Under the pieces are notes generated by a model that saw only the letters and a list, made by a program, of their open reading frames with translations, made no database searches and was not told where the DNA came from. Shown here piece by piece: positions 1 to 7,739 of a DNA stretch of 16,184 nucleotides. A program made the position numbers and the translations under genes. Each line of letters begins with the position of its first letter. The stretch's first letter is position 1. The stretch spans positions 1 through 16,184 of the forward strand of contig JAJZUH010000030.1 of NCBI GenBank assembly GCA_021847165.1, written 5' to 3'. This stretch comes from Pseudomonadota bacterium (GTDB lineage Bacteria > Pseudomonadota > Gammaproteobacteria > Burkholderiales > Gallionellaceae).

Positions 1-126
1 GATGCGGTAGAACGAGACGGCGATTACGATGCTCACCACCAGCAGCAGCAGCTGTACGGTGAACTGGACTTTGACTGCGATACTCGACTTGATGAAATTT
101 GGCATTTTTCTCATCCCTGTGTTCAT
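1..126 (-). CDS. N-terminal fragment of a membrane-anchored sensor-like protein (partial)
   Basis: Only the first 42 codons are in the window; the gene runs off the left edge. The translation starts with a short basic cytoplasmic stretch (IKSSIAVKVQF) followed by one strongly hydrophobic segment (VQLLLLVVSIVIAVSF). This is the usual start of a methyl-accepting chemotaxis protein, sensor kinase or GGDEF protein whose first transmembrane helix leads into a periplasmic sensing domain. Which of these it is cannot be told from the fragment. Three in-frame ATG codons are possible, at 126, 114 and 105. The one at 126 has a GGAA about 9 bases upstream; the one at 105 has AGGG about 10 bases upstream; the one at 114 has its purine tract too close. 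The gene is divergent from the hydrogenase operon, and a sigma-28-like promoter candidate lies upstream, which would fit a chemotaxis receptor. Confidence 0.6.
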   Translation of the reverse strand, partial: MNTGMRKMPNFIKSSIAVKVQFTVQLLLLVVSIVIAVSFYRI

Positions 127-246
127 TTGTTATTTTCCAGGCCATCTTTGGACATCATGCGGCCTGTTGGGTTAAGACATGTGTTCGGCTGGAGCCGGGC
201 CTCCCGATTGGCTTCGATGCTTCCAGTCATCCGCTCGCTGGGTACT

Positions 247-273
247 CTAACGGCAAGTAATCCGATTTATTGA
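247..273 (-). promoter_or_regulatory. Candidate sigma-28 (FliA) type promoter for the left-edge sensor gene
   Basis: Read on the minus strand, TCAA (270-273) is followed after 15 bases by GCCGTTAG (247-254). The FliA consensus is TAAA, 15 bases, GCCGATAA, so 3 of 4 and 6 of 8 positions match at the right spacing. It lies about 120 bases upstream of the start codon. FliA promoters commonly drive chemotaxis receptors in proteobacteria, which fits the membrane-sensor N-terminus. Short degenerate motifs occur by chance, so this is tentative. Confidence 0.3.
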
Positions 274-393
274 GCGGAACAGCAGGATATTAACCGGTCA
301 ATTCGCCATTTTTGCGGTTTTGACGTCAATCTCACATTTCTGGGCGCTTGAACGCAGCGCATCCCGCGCCTTGTTCTGCGGATTCGGGCCGAA

Positions 394-630
394 ATGCGCC
401 TTGATGCGCAGGGCTGTTTTAACTTGATGAATCGTAATGTGAATCCCATTCCTGCGGCGTGTCGATTCTTGTGTCCATGCGGGATGGAAGCGTCCAGGTG
501 CAGCCCTTGCCGCGGGAAGGAGTGCGAGATTTGCCGGGTGGTGTACGATCATGCCCATGCGGATTTTCTGCGCGGCGATTTTGTGAGGATGCGGGTTTGG
601 CGGACATCGGCAAGTTGGCTCTTGGGGTGA
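394..630 (+). other. Possible small Cys-rich, rubredoxin-half-like ORF or gene remnant before hoxV
   Basis: A 78-codon frame ends in TGA at 628-630, overlapping the 5' end of hoxV in another frame. Its second half contains CSPCRGKECEICRVVYD. The ECxICxxxYD part resembles the first metal-binding knuckle of rubredoxins, including HoxR/HupI, which sits two genes before hoxV in classical hydrogenase operons. No second CPxC knuckle follows, so it is not a complete rubredoxin. From 475 to 627 I counted 36 of 51 codons ending in G or C, against 19 of 39 in the hoxV frame over 480-596, so this frame looks more coding than hoxV's upstream extension. It could be a truncated hoxR remnant left by a deletion, a real small protein, or chance. 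No good ribosome binding site precedes ATG 394 or ATG 427. Confidence 0.25.
584..589 (+). promoter_or_regulatory. Ribosome binding site deciding the hoxV start
   Basis: TGAGGA lies with its GAGG 8 bases before the TTG codon at 597. It supports the TTG as the hoxV start over the further upstream GTG at 459, which has no comparable site. Confidence 0.45.
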
Positions 631-1676
631 TCTGGGACGGTGCGATGGTGCGCGCGACGGATATCCGCTCCTCGCGCCCGATGGCGGCGCAGCTGTTGCA
701 AGGCAAGACGCCGGCGCAGGTACTGCATATCGTGCCTCTGCTGTTCAGCGTGTGCGGCCGTGCGCAGGGGGCTGCGGCCCAGGCGGCGCTGCAGGCGGCG
801 CAACGGCAGCCGTGGCCGGAGGAGGCTGCGCAGGCGGAACGGACGATCCGGTGCGAGGCCATGCAGGAACACTTGTGGCGCATGATGCTCGACTGGCCCA
901 GGTTGCTGGGGACAGGGCCGCGGGAACAGCGGTTCGCAGCGTGGCATGCGTTACTGCGCGAGGTTGCGGCAGGCCGGATCGGCATGGAGGTGTTCCGGAG
1001 CGAGTTCGAGCGCGATGGGCTCGGCATGCCGACGGCAGCATGGCGCGACATGACGAACTATTCCGAGTTGCGCACATGGTGGCGCACGGCGGATAGTCTG
1101 GTGGCACAATTGCTGTCGGCGCTGGACGAAAGCGACAACAGTGCCAATGGCGAGATCAGGCTGCTGCCGCCGTGGACGGCGGCCGAGGCGCAGCAGGCTT
1201 GTGCCGGAAGATGGGACGCGGCCTTTTCCGCGCGGCCCCACTGGGAAGGTGCGGCGGCGGAAGCCGGTGCCTGGACCTATTATTCCGCCGACCCGATGCT
1301 GCATGAGGCATGGCGCGGCAGCGGATCGAAGGTGCTGGCGCGGTTGCTGGCCAGGGTCATCGATGTGGTCGAGATGGCCGGCGGACGGGGCGCGCCGCGG
1401 CTCGATGCGGCAAGCCCGGCGCCCGGCGAAGGTGTCGCCGTCGTGCGCACCGCGCGCGGGCTGTTGATGCACCATGTGCAGCTGGCGGCGGAGAAAGTGG
1501 CGAGTTATGCAATCGTCGCGCCGACGGAATGGAATTTTCATCCGTCCGGCGCTTTTGCACAGGACATGCGCGGGCTGGTGGCGAATGACAGGGAACGGTT
1601 GCGGCGCTCGGCACAGCTCTCGGCCTTGTCGCTCGATCCCTGCGTGGCATATGAAATCGAGGTGCTGGATGCATGA
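597..1676 (+). CDS. hoxV: HoxV/HupK-like hydrogenase assembly scaffold (large-subunit homologue)
   Basis: This is a paralogue of the [NiFe]-hydrogenase large subunit. In the family, HoxV/HupK acts in the cytoplasm as a scaffold receiving the Fe(CN)2CO unit from HypC/HypD before transfer to the real large subunit. With the TTG start it has 359 residues, close to the size I expect for HupK proteins. The N-terminal motif PLLFSVCGRAQGAAA (Cys53) replaces the large-subunit CxxC motif with a single cysteine. The C-terminal LDPCVAYEIEV (Cys349) replaces DPCxxC with one cysteine, so the protein cannot hold a normal NiFe centre. It lies directly before hypA, as in the Cupriavidus membrane-bound hydrogenase operon, and its last 8 bases overlap hypA. 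An upstream GTG at 459 would add 46 residues that look non-coding by third-position use. HoxV and HupK are two names for one family; the symbol is a choice. Confidence 0.85.
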   Translation: MADIGKLALGVIWDGAMVRATDIRSSRPMAAQLLQGKTPAQVLHIVPLLFSVCGRAQGAAAQAALQAAQRQPWPEEAAQAERTIRCEAMQEHLWRMMLDWPRLLGTGPREQRFAAWHALLREVAAGRIGMEVFRSEFERDGLGMPTAAWRDMTNYSELRTWWRTADSLVAQLLSALDESDNSANGEIRLLPPWTAAEAQQACAGRWDAAFSARPHWEGAAAEAGAWTYYSADPMLHEAWRGSGSKVLARLLARVIDVVEMAGGRGAPRLDAASPAPGEGVAVVRTARGLLMHHVQLAAEKVASYAIVAPTEWNFHPSGAFAQDMRGLVANDRERLRRSAQLSALSLDPCVAYEIEVLDA

Positions 1677-2010
1677 GATGTCGCTGGCGGAAGGAGTGCT
1701 GCAGATCATCGAAGATGCCGCGCATGCTCAGAACTTCAGCCGCGTCAGGACAGTGTGGCTGGAGATCGGCCGGCTGGCGGGCGTAGAGGTCGAGGCGATG
1801 CGCTTCTGTTTCGATGCGGTGGTGCGCGACAGCGTCGCGCAGGGGGCGAAGCTCGAGATCATCGAGACACCGGGGCAGGCATGGTGCCTGCATTGCGCGC
1901 AAACCGTGCAGGTGCAGGCGTTGTACGACACCTGTCCGAACTGCGGCAGCCACCAGCTGCAGGTGACCGGCGGCAGCGAGATGAGGGTCAGGGAACTCGA
2001 CGTGGAATAG
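1669..2010 (+). CDS. hypA: HypA, hydrogenase nickel-insertion chaperone
   Basis: This 113-residue protein starts with the diagnostic MHEMSL, in which His2 is a nickel ligand. Its zinc domain carries CLHC (73-76) and CPNC (89-92). HypA works with the GTPase HypB to deliver Ni2+ to the hydrogenase large subunit after the iron centre is in place. The start overlaps hoxV by 8 bases, and GAGG lies 6 bases upstream inside hoxV, indicating translational coupling. Nine bases separate it from hypB. Length and motifs are normal for the family. Confidence 0.97.
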   Translation: MHEMSLAEGVLQIIEDAAHAQNFSRVRTVWLEIGRLAGVEVEAMRFCFDAVVRDSVAQGAKLEIIETPGQAWCLHCAQTVQVQALYDTCPNCGSHQLQVTGGSEMRVRELDVE

Positions 2011-2019
2011 GAGGCGAGC

Positions 2020-2910
2020 ATGTGTAACGTATGTGGCTGCGGTTCAGGTCAGACGCTCATCGGGGGGCATGCGTTGAAGCCGGCGCGCAAACCCGCTGCG
2101 CAATTGCATTATCGCGCGCACGAAACGGATGCAGTCCACCCGCACGAGCATGAGCATGAGCATGAACATCGCCACGGCGCCATCGATTTCGGCGGCGGCG
2201 CGGCGGGTGCCCATGCCCCGGGCATGAGCCAGGCGCGCATGGTGAAGATCGAGCGCGACATCCTGGCCAAGAACGACAGCTATGCCGAAGAGAACCGCCG
2301 CTATCTGGCGGAACACGGCATCTTCGCGCTGAACCTGGTGTCCAGCCCGGGCTCGGGCAAGACCACGCTGCTGGTCAGGACCATCGAAGCCTTGCACGGC
2401 GAACTGAAGCTGGCCGTGATCGAGGGCGACCAGCAGACCGACAACGATGCGGCGCGCATCCGTGCCACCGGTGCCCCTGCGTTGCAGATCAACACCGGCA
2501 AGGGGTGCCATCTGGATGCGTACATGGTGGGGCGCGCCATGCAGCAACTCGGCCTGCATGACGACAGCCTGCTGCTGATCGAGAACGTCGGCAATCTGGT
2601 GTGCCCGGCCGGTTTCGACCTGGGCGAGGCGCACAAGGTGGCCATCCTGTCGGTGACCGAGGGCGAGGACAAGCCGCTCAAGTATCCCGACATGTTCCGC
2701 GCGGCAGACCTGATGCTGCTGAACAAGTGCGACCTGCTGCCCTACCTGGCCTTCGATGCCGAACTGGCCGTCGCCAATGCGCGCCGCGTCAATCCGGACA
2801 TCCGGGTGATCCGCACCTCGGCCACCAGCGGCGAGGGCATGGACGAGTGGCTGCGCTGGATCAGGGCAGGTTGCCGGAAAGCGCTCGCCGGGCGCAAGAT
2901 CGTTGGCTGA
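2020..2910 (+). CDS. hypB: HypB, nickel-binding GTPase for hydrogenase maturation
   Basis: This 296-residue protein begins with MCNVCGCG, the N-terminal high-affinity nickel site (Cys2, Cys5, Cys7). A His-rich linker at about 39-52 ([13 protein letters not shown]) probably stores nickel. The SIMIBI-class G domain follows. Its P-loop is SSPGSGKTT (108-116), and the dimer-interface metal site is formed by Cys163 and His164 (KGCHLDA) plus Cys195 (NLVCPAGFD). GTP hydrolysis drives nickel transfer with HypA. AGGAGG lies 5 bases before the ATG. The full set of metal ligands suggests both a nickel store and a transfer function. It is followed by the only long gap in the hyp run, 116 bases, containing a hairpin. 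Confidence 0.97.
   Translation: MCNVCGCGSGQTLIGGHALKPARKPAAQLHYRAHETDAVHPHEHEHEHEHRHGAIDFGGGAAGAHAPGMSQARMVKIERDILAKNDSYAEENRRYLAEHGIFALNLVSSPGSGKTTLLVRTIEALHGELKLAVIEGDQQTDNDAARIRATGAPALQINTGKGCHLDAYMVGRAMQQLGLHDDSLLLIENVGNLVCPAGFDLGEAHKVAILSVTEGEDKPLKYPDMFRAADLMLLNKCDLLPYLAFDAELAVANARRVNPDIRVIRTSATSGEGMDEWLRWIRAGCRKALAGRKIVG
2146..2169 (+). repeat. Hexanucleotide tandem repeat encoding the HypB Glu-His tract
   Basis: Four tandem copies of GAGCAT are present, the last reading GAACAT. They encode alternating Glu and His in the nickel-storage linker. The near-identical copies use only CAT for His, so the tract could expand or contract by slippage in steps of two residues without shifting the frame. 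Confidence 0.8.
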
Positions 2911-2942
2911 GTCGAGGAAACGGGCGGATCGATACATGCAAA

Positions 2943-3003
2943 CCAGGCCACGGAGAGCGCGCAGCGCCACACGGAGAGGACGTACAGTGTGCTCTGTGGC
3001 TGG
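2943..3003 (+). other. Intercistronic imperfect hairpin / degenerate CACGGAGAG repeat between hypB and hypF
   Basis: CCAGGCCACGGAG (2943-2955) pairs with CTCTGTGGCTGG (2992-3003) over 12 base pairs with one G-T wobble and one bulged G. Directly inside the 3' arm, CACAC (2968-2972) pairs with GTGTG (2987-2991). The motif CACGGAGAG occurs at 2949-2957 and, as CACACGGAGAG, at 2968-2978. This resembles the CACGGAGA-type intergenic repeats seen in many bacterial genomes. No T-tract follows, so a classical terminator is unlikely; an mRNA-processing or stability element is more plausible. Coordinates span the whole stem-loop. Confidence 0.5.
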
Positions 3004-3026
3004 AACATGGTTTCAGGAATAACTCA

Positions 3027-5330
3027 ATGATCCACGCGCAAATCAGGGTCTCCGGGCAGGTGCAGGGCGTAGGCTTCCGGCCTTTCGTCTACAAGCTGGC
3101 GCATGAACTCGGTTTGGCCGGCTGGGTGCGCAACGACAGCGAGGGCGTGGAGATCGCTGTCGAGGGAGACCGGCCGCAGGTGATGCGCCTGATCGAGCGG
3201 CTGAAAAGCGAACCGCCGGTGCTGGCACGCGTGGAGAAGGTTACCCACGACCTGGCGCAGGCGACCACGGGGTTGCAGGGTTTCACCATCGCGGAGAGCA
3301 GAAGCGGCAAGGTGCTGACCGGCATCGCGCCCGACATCGCGATCTGCCCGGACTGTCTGGCGGAACTGTTCGATCCCGCCGACCGGCGTTATCGCCATCC
3401 TTTCATCAACTGCATCCAGTGCGGCCCGCGCTACACGCTGACTGCGCGCCTGCCCTACGACCGCGCCAACACCAGCATGGCGAAGTTCGCCCAGTGTGCG
3501 GCCTGCCAGGCCGAATACGACAATCCCGCCACGCGCCGTTTTCATGCACAGCCCAACGCCTGTCCGCAGTGCGGGCCGCATTTGAGCATGTTCGATGCGC
3601 ACTGGAATCCGCTCACGGGCGATGATCCGGTGGCGATGGCCGCCGCGCGCATCCGCGCCGGGGAGGTCGTCGCCGTCAAGGGCGTCGGCGGGTTCCATCT
3701 GGTGTGCGACGCGCACAACGCCGCGGCCGTGGCGCGATTGCGCGGCGGCAAACAGCGCGAGGAGAAACCGTTTGCGGTGATGGTGCCGAATGTGGCTTCC
3801 GCCCGGCGTTACGCGCAGTTCCGCGAGCAGGATGCGGCGCTGCTGCAGACGGGCGAGCGCCCCATCGTGCTGCTGCGCCAGTCGGCGAGCTGCGAACGCG
3901 AACTGCAAGGCATTGCCCCCGGCCTGTCGCGCATCGGCCTGATGTTGCCGTATGCGCCGCTGCATTACCTGTTGTTCCATGAACTGCTCGGCAGGCCTGC
4001 CGCGCAGGACTGGCTGCAACTGCCGACGCCGCTGGCGCTGGTGATGACCAGTGCCAATCCCGGCGGCGAGCCGCTGGTGAAGGACGACACCGAGGCGCGC
4101 CAGTCGCTGTCCGGCCTGGCCGACGCCTTCCTCACGCATGACCGCGACATCCTGCATCGCTGCGACGACAGCGTGATGAAGTGGCAGGGCAATGCGCCGG
4201 CCTTCATCCGCCGCGCGCGCGGCTATACCCCGCGCCGCATCGTGCTGCCGTTCGAGGGGCCGTCGGTGCTGGCCTGCGGGGCATGGCTGAAGAATACCGT
4301 GTGTCTCACGCGCGGCAACGAGGCGTTCGTGTCGCAGCACATCGGCGATCTCGACCATGCCGGCGCGAGGCTGATGCTGGAAGAGACGGTCGCTTACCTC
4401 GGCGGCATCTTCGACGTGCAGCCCCAGGCGGTGGCGCACGACCTGCACCCGGATTTTTACAGCACGCAGTTCGCCCAGGCGTATGCCGCGCAACACGGCC
4501 TGCCGATGATCGCCGTCCAGCATCATCACGCGCATATTGCCGCCGTCTGCGCCGAGCATCGCGTCACCGGTCCGGTGCTCGGGCTGGCGCTGGACGGCGT
4601 GGGTCTGGGCAGCGACGGCAGCGCATGGGGCGGCGAATTGCTGCATGTGGACGGCGCGCACTGCCAGCGTCTCGGGCATCTCGCGCCGCTCACCCTGCCC
4701 GGCGGCGACCGTGCTGCGCGCGAGCCCTGGCGGATGGCGGCGGCAGTCCTGTTCGACATGCAGCGCGGCAGCGAGATCGTGCGCCGCTTCCCCGGCCAGG
4801 TCGCTGCCGAAACGGTCGTCGGCATGCTGCAACGCCGCTTGAATTGCACCGCCACCAGCAGCATGGGGCGCTACTTCGATGCTGCAGCCGGATTGCTCGG
4901 GGTGAGCGAGATACAGGGGTACGAAGGACAGGCGGCGATGTTGCTGGAGAGCCTGGCCGAGCGTCACGGCAAGGTGGCTCCGCTGCCCCTGGGATATGTC
5001 CATACCGCCCAGGGCGACCTGGATTTCCGCCCATTGCTGATCGCGCTCGCCGACTGCAGGGATGCGGCCTACGGTGCGGCGCTGTTCCATGCCACACTGG
5101 CCGAAGGGCTGTGCACCTGGATGCAGCGCGCCGTGGGGCGTTGCGGCATCGACCGCGTCGCGCTCGGCGGCGGCTGTTTCCTGAACAATATTTTGTCGCA
5201 GACATTGATCGACAGCTTGTCGGCGCAAGGCCTGCATGTGCTGAGTGCGCAGCAATTGCCGCCCAACGACGGCGCCATCTCTTTCGGGCAGGCCAGCATT
5301 GCCCTGCAACGCATCAATCAAGGAGCCTGA
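3027..5330 (+). CDS. hypF: HypF carbamoyltransferase (cyanide ligand synthesis)
   Basis: HypF uses carbamoyl phosphate and ATP to carbamoylate the C-terminal cysteine of HypE, the first step to the CN ligands. At 767 residues it has the normal size and domain order. An acylphosphatase-like domain spans about 3-90 (VSGQVQGVGFRPF). Two zinc fingers with CPDC/CIQC (Cys107, 110, 129, 132 region) and CAAC/CPQC (157, 160, 179, 182) follow. A YrdC-like domain runs from about 200 to 385 (KGVGGFHLVCDA, TSANPGGEP), and a Kae1-like domain from about 415 to the end has the metal motif HHHAH (499-503) and LDGVGLGSDG. The ATG at 3027 starts the conserved N-terminus and has AGGA 8 bases upstream. The frame is open further upstream into hypB, but that part is not HypF-like. 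hypC follows after 2 bases. Confidence 0.97.
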   Translation: MIHAQIRVSGQVQGVGFRPFVYKLAHELGLAGWVRNDSEGVEIAVEGDRPQVMRLIERLKSEPPVLARVEKVTHDLAQATTGLQGFTIAESRSGKVLTGIAPDIAICPDCLAELFDPADRRYRHPFINCIQCGPRYTLTARLPYDRANTSMAKFAQCAACQAEYDNPATRRFHAQPNACPQCGPHLSMFDAHWNPLTGDDPVAMAAARIRAGEVVAVKGVGGFHLVCDAHNAAAVARLRGGKQREEKPFAVMVPNVASARRYAQFREQDAALLQTGERPIVLLRQSASCERELQGIAPGLSRIGLMLPYAPLHYLLFHELLGRPAAQDWLQLPTPLALVMTSANPGGEPLVKDDTEARQSLSGLADAFLTHDRDILHRCDDSVMKWQGNAPAFIRRARGYTPRRIVLPFEGPSVLACGAWLKNTVCLTRGNEAFVSQHIGDLDHAGARLMLEETVAYLGGIFDVQPQAVAHDLHPDFYSTQFAQAYAAQHGLPMIAVQHHHAHIAAVCAEHRVTGPVLGLALDGVGLGSDGSAWGGELLHVDGAHCQRLGHLAPLTLPGGDRAAREPWRMAAAVLFDMQRGSEIVRRFPGQVAAETVVGMLQRRLNCTATSSMGRYFDAAAGLLGVSEIQGYEGQAAMLLESLAERHGKVAPLPLGYVHTAQGDLDFRPLLIALADCRDAAYGAALFHATLAEGLCTWMQRAVGRCGIDRVALGGGCFLNNILSQTLIDSLSAQGLHVLSAQQLPPNDGAISFGQASIALQRINQGA

Positions 5331-5332
5331 CC

Positions 5333-5587
5333 ATGTGCCTCGCCATACCCGCCCGCATCGAGGAGCTGACGACTCCGGGCAACGCGATCGTCAACCTGGG
5401 CGGCGTGCGCAAGGAGATCTCGCTGGCGCTGGTGGACGATGCCGCAATCGGCGAATACGTCATCGTGCACGTCGGTTATGCCTTGCAGAAGCTCGACCAG
5501 GAAGAGGCAGAGCGCACGCTGCAACTGTTCGCCGAGATGGGGCAGCTGGACGAGCTGCGCGAAGAAATGGGCGGGAATCGACCATGA
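5333..5587 (+). CDS. hypC: HypC, hydrogenase maturation chaperone
   Basis: This is an 84-residue HypC/HupF-family protein. It begins MCLAIPARI; Cys2, exposed after removal of Met1, binds the iron unit and the large-subunit precursor. The EYVIVHVGYALQKL segment, with His46, is the family's OB-fold signature. HypC pairs with HypD in building Fe(CN)2CO and carries it to the large subunit, possibly through HoxV here. AGGAG lies 7 bases upstream, inside the end of hypF. The stop overlaps the hypD start as ATGA. Confidence 0.97.
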   Translation: MCLAIPARIEELTTPGNAIVNLGGVRKEISLALVDDAAIGEYVIVHVGYALQKLDQEEAERTLQLFAEMGQLDELREEMGGNRP

Positions 5588-6690
5588 AGTATGTGGACGA
5601 ATTCCGCGACGGGGTACTGGCGAAGAACATCGCCGCCAACATCGCAAGCGAGGCGCATGCCGGACGCAGCTACCGCCTGATGGAGTTCTGCGGCGGGCAT
5701 ACTCATGCCATTTCGCGCTACGGCATCGCCGATTTGCTGCCCGCCAACGTGCGCATGATCCATGGCCCCGGCTGCCCGGTCTGCGTGCTGCCCATCGGTC
5801 GCATCGATCAGGCGATCCGCCTGGCACGCGAGCAGGGCGTGATCCTGTGCACCTATGCCGACACCATGCGCGTGCCCGCTTCCGCCAACCTGTCGCTGAT
5901 GCGCGCCAAGGCGCAGGGGGCCGATGTGCGCATGATCTATTCCACCCAGGATGCGCTGCAGGTCGCGCGCGACAATCCGCAGCGCGAGGTGGTGTTCCTG
6001 GCCATCGGTTTCGAGACCACCACGCCGCCGACGGCGGTGGCGGTCAGGCAGGCCGCGGCCGAAGGACTGCAGAATTTCAGCATCCTGTGCGACCACGTGC
6101 TGACCCCCGCCGCCATGCACGCCATCCTCGCCGGAGGCGTGGAGATCGACGGCTTCGTCGGTCCCGCGCACGTCTCCACCGTCATCGGCAGCAAGCCGTA
6201 CGAACCTTTTGCCGACGACTATGGCAAACCCGTGGTGATCGCCGGTTTCGAGCCGCTGGACGTGATGCAGGCCATCCTGATGCTGGTGCGCCAGGTGAAT
6301 GACGGGCGTGCCGAGGTCGAGAACGAGTTCACCCGCGCGGTGACGCGCGAAGGCAATCTCAAGGCACAGCAGCTGGTGGCGGAAGTGTTCGAGCTGCGTG
6401 ACAGGTTCGAGTGGCGCGGCTTGGGCAGCGTGCCGCACAGCGCCTTGAAGCTGCGCCCCCAATTCGCCGCTTTCGATGCCGAGCAGAAGTTCATGGTCGA
6501 ATACGTGGCGGTGCCGGACAACAAGGCGTGCGAATGCGCCGCCATCCTGCGCGGCCAAAAACGCCCGCAGGAATGCAAGATCTTCGGCACGGTGTGCACG
6601 CCGGACAATCCCGTGGGCTCATGCATGGTTTCTTCCGAAGGCGCCTGTGCTGCGCACTACAGTTATGGACGTTTCAGGGAAAGCGCCTGA
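5584..6690 (+). CDS. hypD: HypD, Fe-S scaffold for Fe(CN)2CO assembly
   Basis: This 368-residue protein is the scaffold on which iron receives two cyanides and one CO. Visible motifs are FCGGHTHAISRYG (Cys36, His39, His41), the redox-active GPGCPVCVLP (Cys64, Cys67), and a cysteine-rich C-terminus (Cys316, 318, 331, 338, 347, 355) that binds the [4Fe-4S] cluster. HypD accepts cyanide from HypE and works in complex with HypC. It overlaps hypC by 4 bases (ATGA), and its TGA shares one base with the hypE ATG, so the three genes are probably translationally coupled. Confidence 0.97.
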   Translation: MKYVDEFRDGVLAKNIAANIASEAHAGRSYRLMEFCGGHTHAISRYGIADLLPANVRMIHGPGCPVCVLPIGRIDQAIRLAREQGVILCTYADTMRVPASANLSLMRAKAQGADVRMIYSTQDALQVARDNPQREVVFLAIGFETTTPPTAVAVRQAAAEGLQNFSILCDHVLTPAAMHAILAGGVEIDGFVGPAHVSTVIGSKPYEPFADDYGKPVVIAGFEPLDVMQAILMLVRQVNDGRAEVENEFTRAVTREGNLKAQQLVAEVFELRDRFEWRGLGSVPHSALKLRPQFAAFDAEQKFMVEYVAVPDNKACECAAILRGQKRPQECKIFGTVCTPDNPVGSCMVSSEGACAAHYSYGRFRESA

Positions 6691-7739
6691 TGAGTACAGT
6701 CAAACCCGCCTACACCCGCCCGCTCGATTTCAAGCATGGCCGTATCGACATGTCGCATGGTTCCGGCGGCCGCGCCATGGCGCAGCTCATCACCGAGCTG
6801 TTCGCGGCGGCGTTCGATAACCCGTATCTGGCGCAGGGCAACGACGGCGCATTGCTGCCGCAGGCGCAAGGGCGGCTGGTGATGGCGACCGACAGCCATG
6901 TGGTGTCGCCGCTGTTCTTTGCCGGCGGCGACATCGGTTGCCTGTCGGTGCATGGCACCATCAACGATGTGGCGGTGATGGGCGCGACGCCGCTGTATCT
7001 CTCCGCCTCGTTCATTCTCGAAGAAGGCTTTCCGCTGGCCGACCTCAGGCGCATCGTCGAGTCGATGGCGCAGGCTGCGCGCGCAGCGGGCGTGCCCATC
7101 GTCACCGGCGATACCAAGGTGGTGGAACAGGGCAAGGGCGACGGCGTGTTTATCACCACCACCGGCGTGGGCGTGGTGCCGGACGGCATTCATCTGTCCG
7201 GCGACCAGACGCGGCCGGGCGACAGGATACTGCTGTCCGGCACCATCGGCGATCACGGCATGGCGATCCTGTCGCAACGCGAGGGACTGACCTTCTCCGC
7301 GCCCATCGTGTCGGATACGGCCGCGCTGCATGGGCTGATCGCCGCGATGCTGGACAGCGGCGTGCAATTGCGCGTGCTGCGCGACCCGACGCGCGGCGGA
7401 CTGGCGACGACGCTGAACGAGATCGCCGGGCAATCCGGCGTGGGCATGATGCTGCACGAAACGGCGATCAAGGTGAACCAGCCAGTCGAGGCGGCGTGCG
7501 AGTTCCTCGGTCTCGATCCGCTGTATGTGGCGAACGAAGGCAAGCTGATCGCGATCTGCGCGCCGGAAGGTGCAGATCGCCTGCTGGCGGCGATGCGCGC
7601 CCACCCGCTCGGCCGCGAGGCGGCCATCATCGGCGAGGTGCTGGCGGATGCGCACGGTTTCGTGCAGATGACCACCCGGCTGGGCGGTCGCCGCGTGGTG
7701 GACTGGCTGGCCGGGGAACAATTGCCGCGGATCTGTTGA
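6690..7739 (+). CDS. hypE: HypE, thiocyanate-forming carbamoyl dehydratase
   Basis: HypE dehydrates the carbamoyl group placed on its C-terminal cysteine by HypF, using ATP, to a thiocyanate whose CN is passed to HypD. The 349-residue chain ends in PRIC, with Cys349 as the acceptor, so the tail is intact. PurM/AIR-synthase family features include GSGGRAM near the start, ATDSHVVSPLFF, and the DTKVVEQGKGDG loop in the ATP-binding region. It begins one base inside the hypD stop. It closes the hyp set; the permease gene follows after 68 bases. Confidence 0.97.
   Translation: MSTVKPAYTRPLDFKHGRIDMSHGSGGRAMAQLITELFAAAFDNPYLAQGNDGALLPQAQGRLVMATDSHVVSPLFFAGGDIGCLSVHGTINDVAVMGATPLYLSASFILEEGFPLADLRRIVESMAQAARAAGVPIVTGDTKVVEQGKGDGVFITTTGVGVVPDGIHLSGDQTRPGDRILLSGTIGDHGMAILSQREGLTFSAPIVSDTAALHGLIAAMLDSGVQLRVLRDPTRGGLATTLNEIAGQSGVGMMLHETAIKVNQPVEAACEFLGLDPLYVANEGKLIAICAPEGADRLLAAMRAHPLGREAAIIGEVLADAHGFVQMTTRLGGRRVVDWLAGEQLPRIC

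Larger units (their letters stand above)
127..596. other. Divergent intergenic region between the sensor gene and the hox/hyp operon
   Basis: About 470 bases separate the two divergent starts. The left half has mixed, lower-GC composition without plausible coding. I found the sigma-28-like motif at 247-273 facing left and an 8-bp perfect palindrome, TGACGTCA, at 321-328. I could not find a convincing sigma-70 or sigma-54 promoter for the hox/hyp operon. A TTGACG at 320-325 has no acceptable -10 at 16-18 bases, and no GG-N10-GC sigma-54 core stood out. From about 475 to 600 one plus frame shows coding-like third positions (see the Cys-rich ORF). Confidence 0.6.

Noticed and set aside
321..328. 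TGACGTCA palindrome in the divergent intergenic region
   Set aside because: A lone 8-bp palindrome without a neighbouring promoter match is expected by chance fairly often; it is mentioned in the region description only.
459..596. Upstream GTG start giving hoxV 46 extra residues
   Set aside because: The extension has many rare-looking codons (CGA, GGA, TCA), only 19 of 39 G/C-ending codons over 480-596, and no ribosome binding site; the TTG at 597 has GAGG at good spacing and gives a typical HupK length.
2601..3026. Extension of the hypF frame upstream to 2601
   Set aside because: This part overlaps hypB in another frame and is not HypF-like; the acylphosphatase domain begins at the ATG at 3027.
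3024..5321. A 765-codon open frame on the minus strand opposite hypF
   Set aside because: It mirrors hypF in high-GC DNA, has no domain pattern and no ribosome binding site, while hypF is certain on the plus strand.
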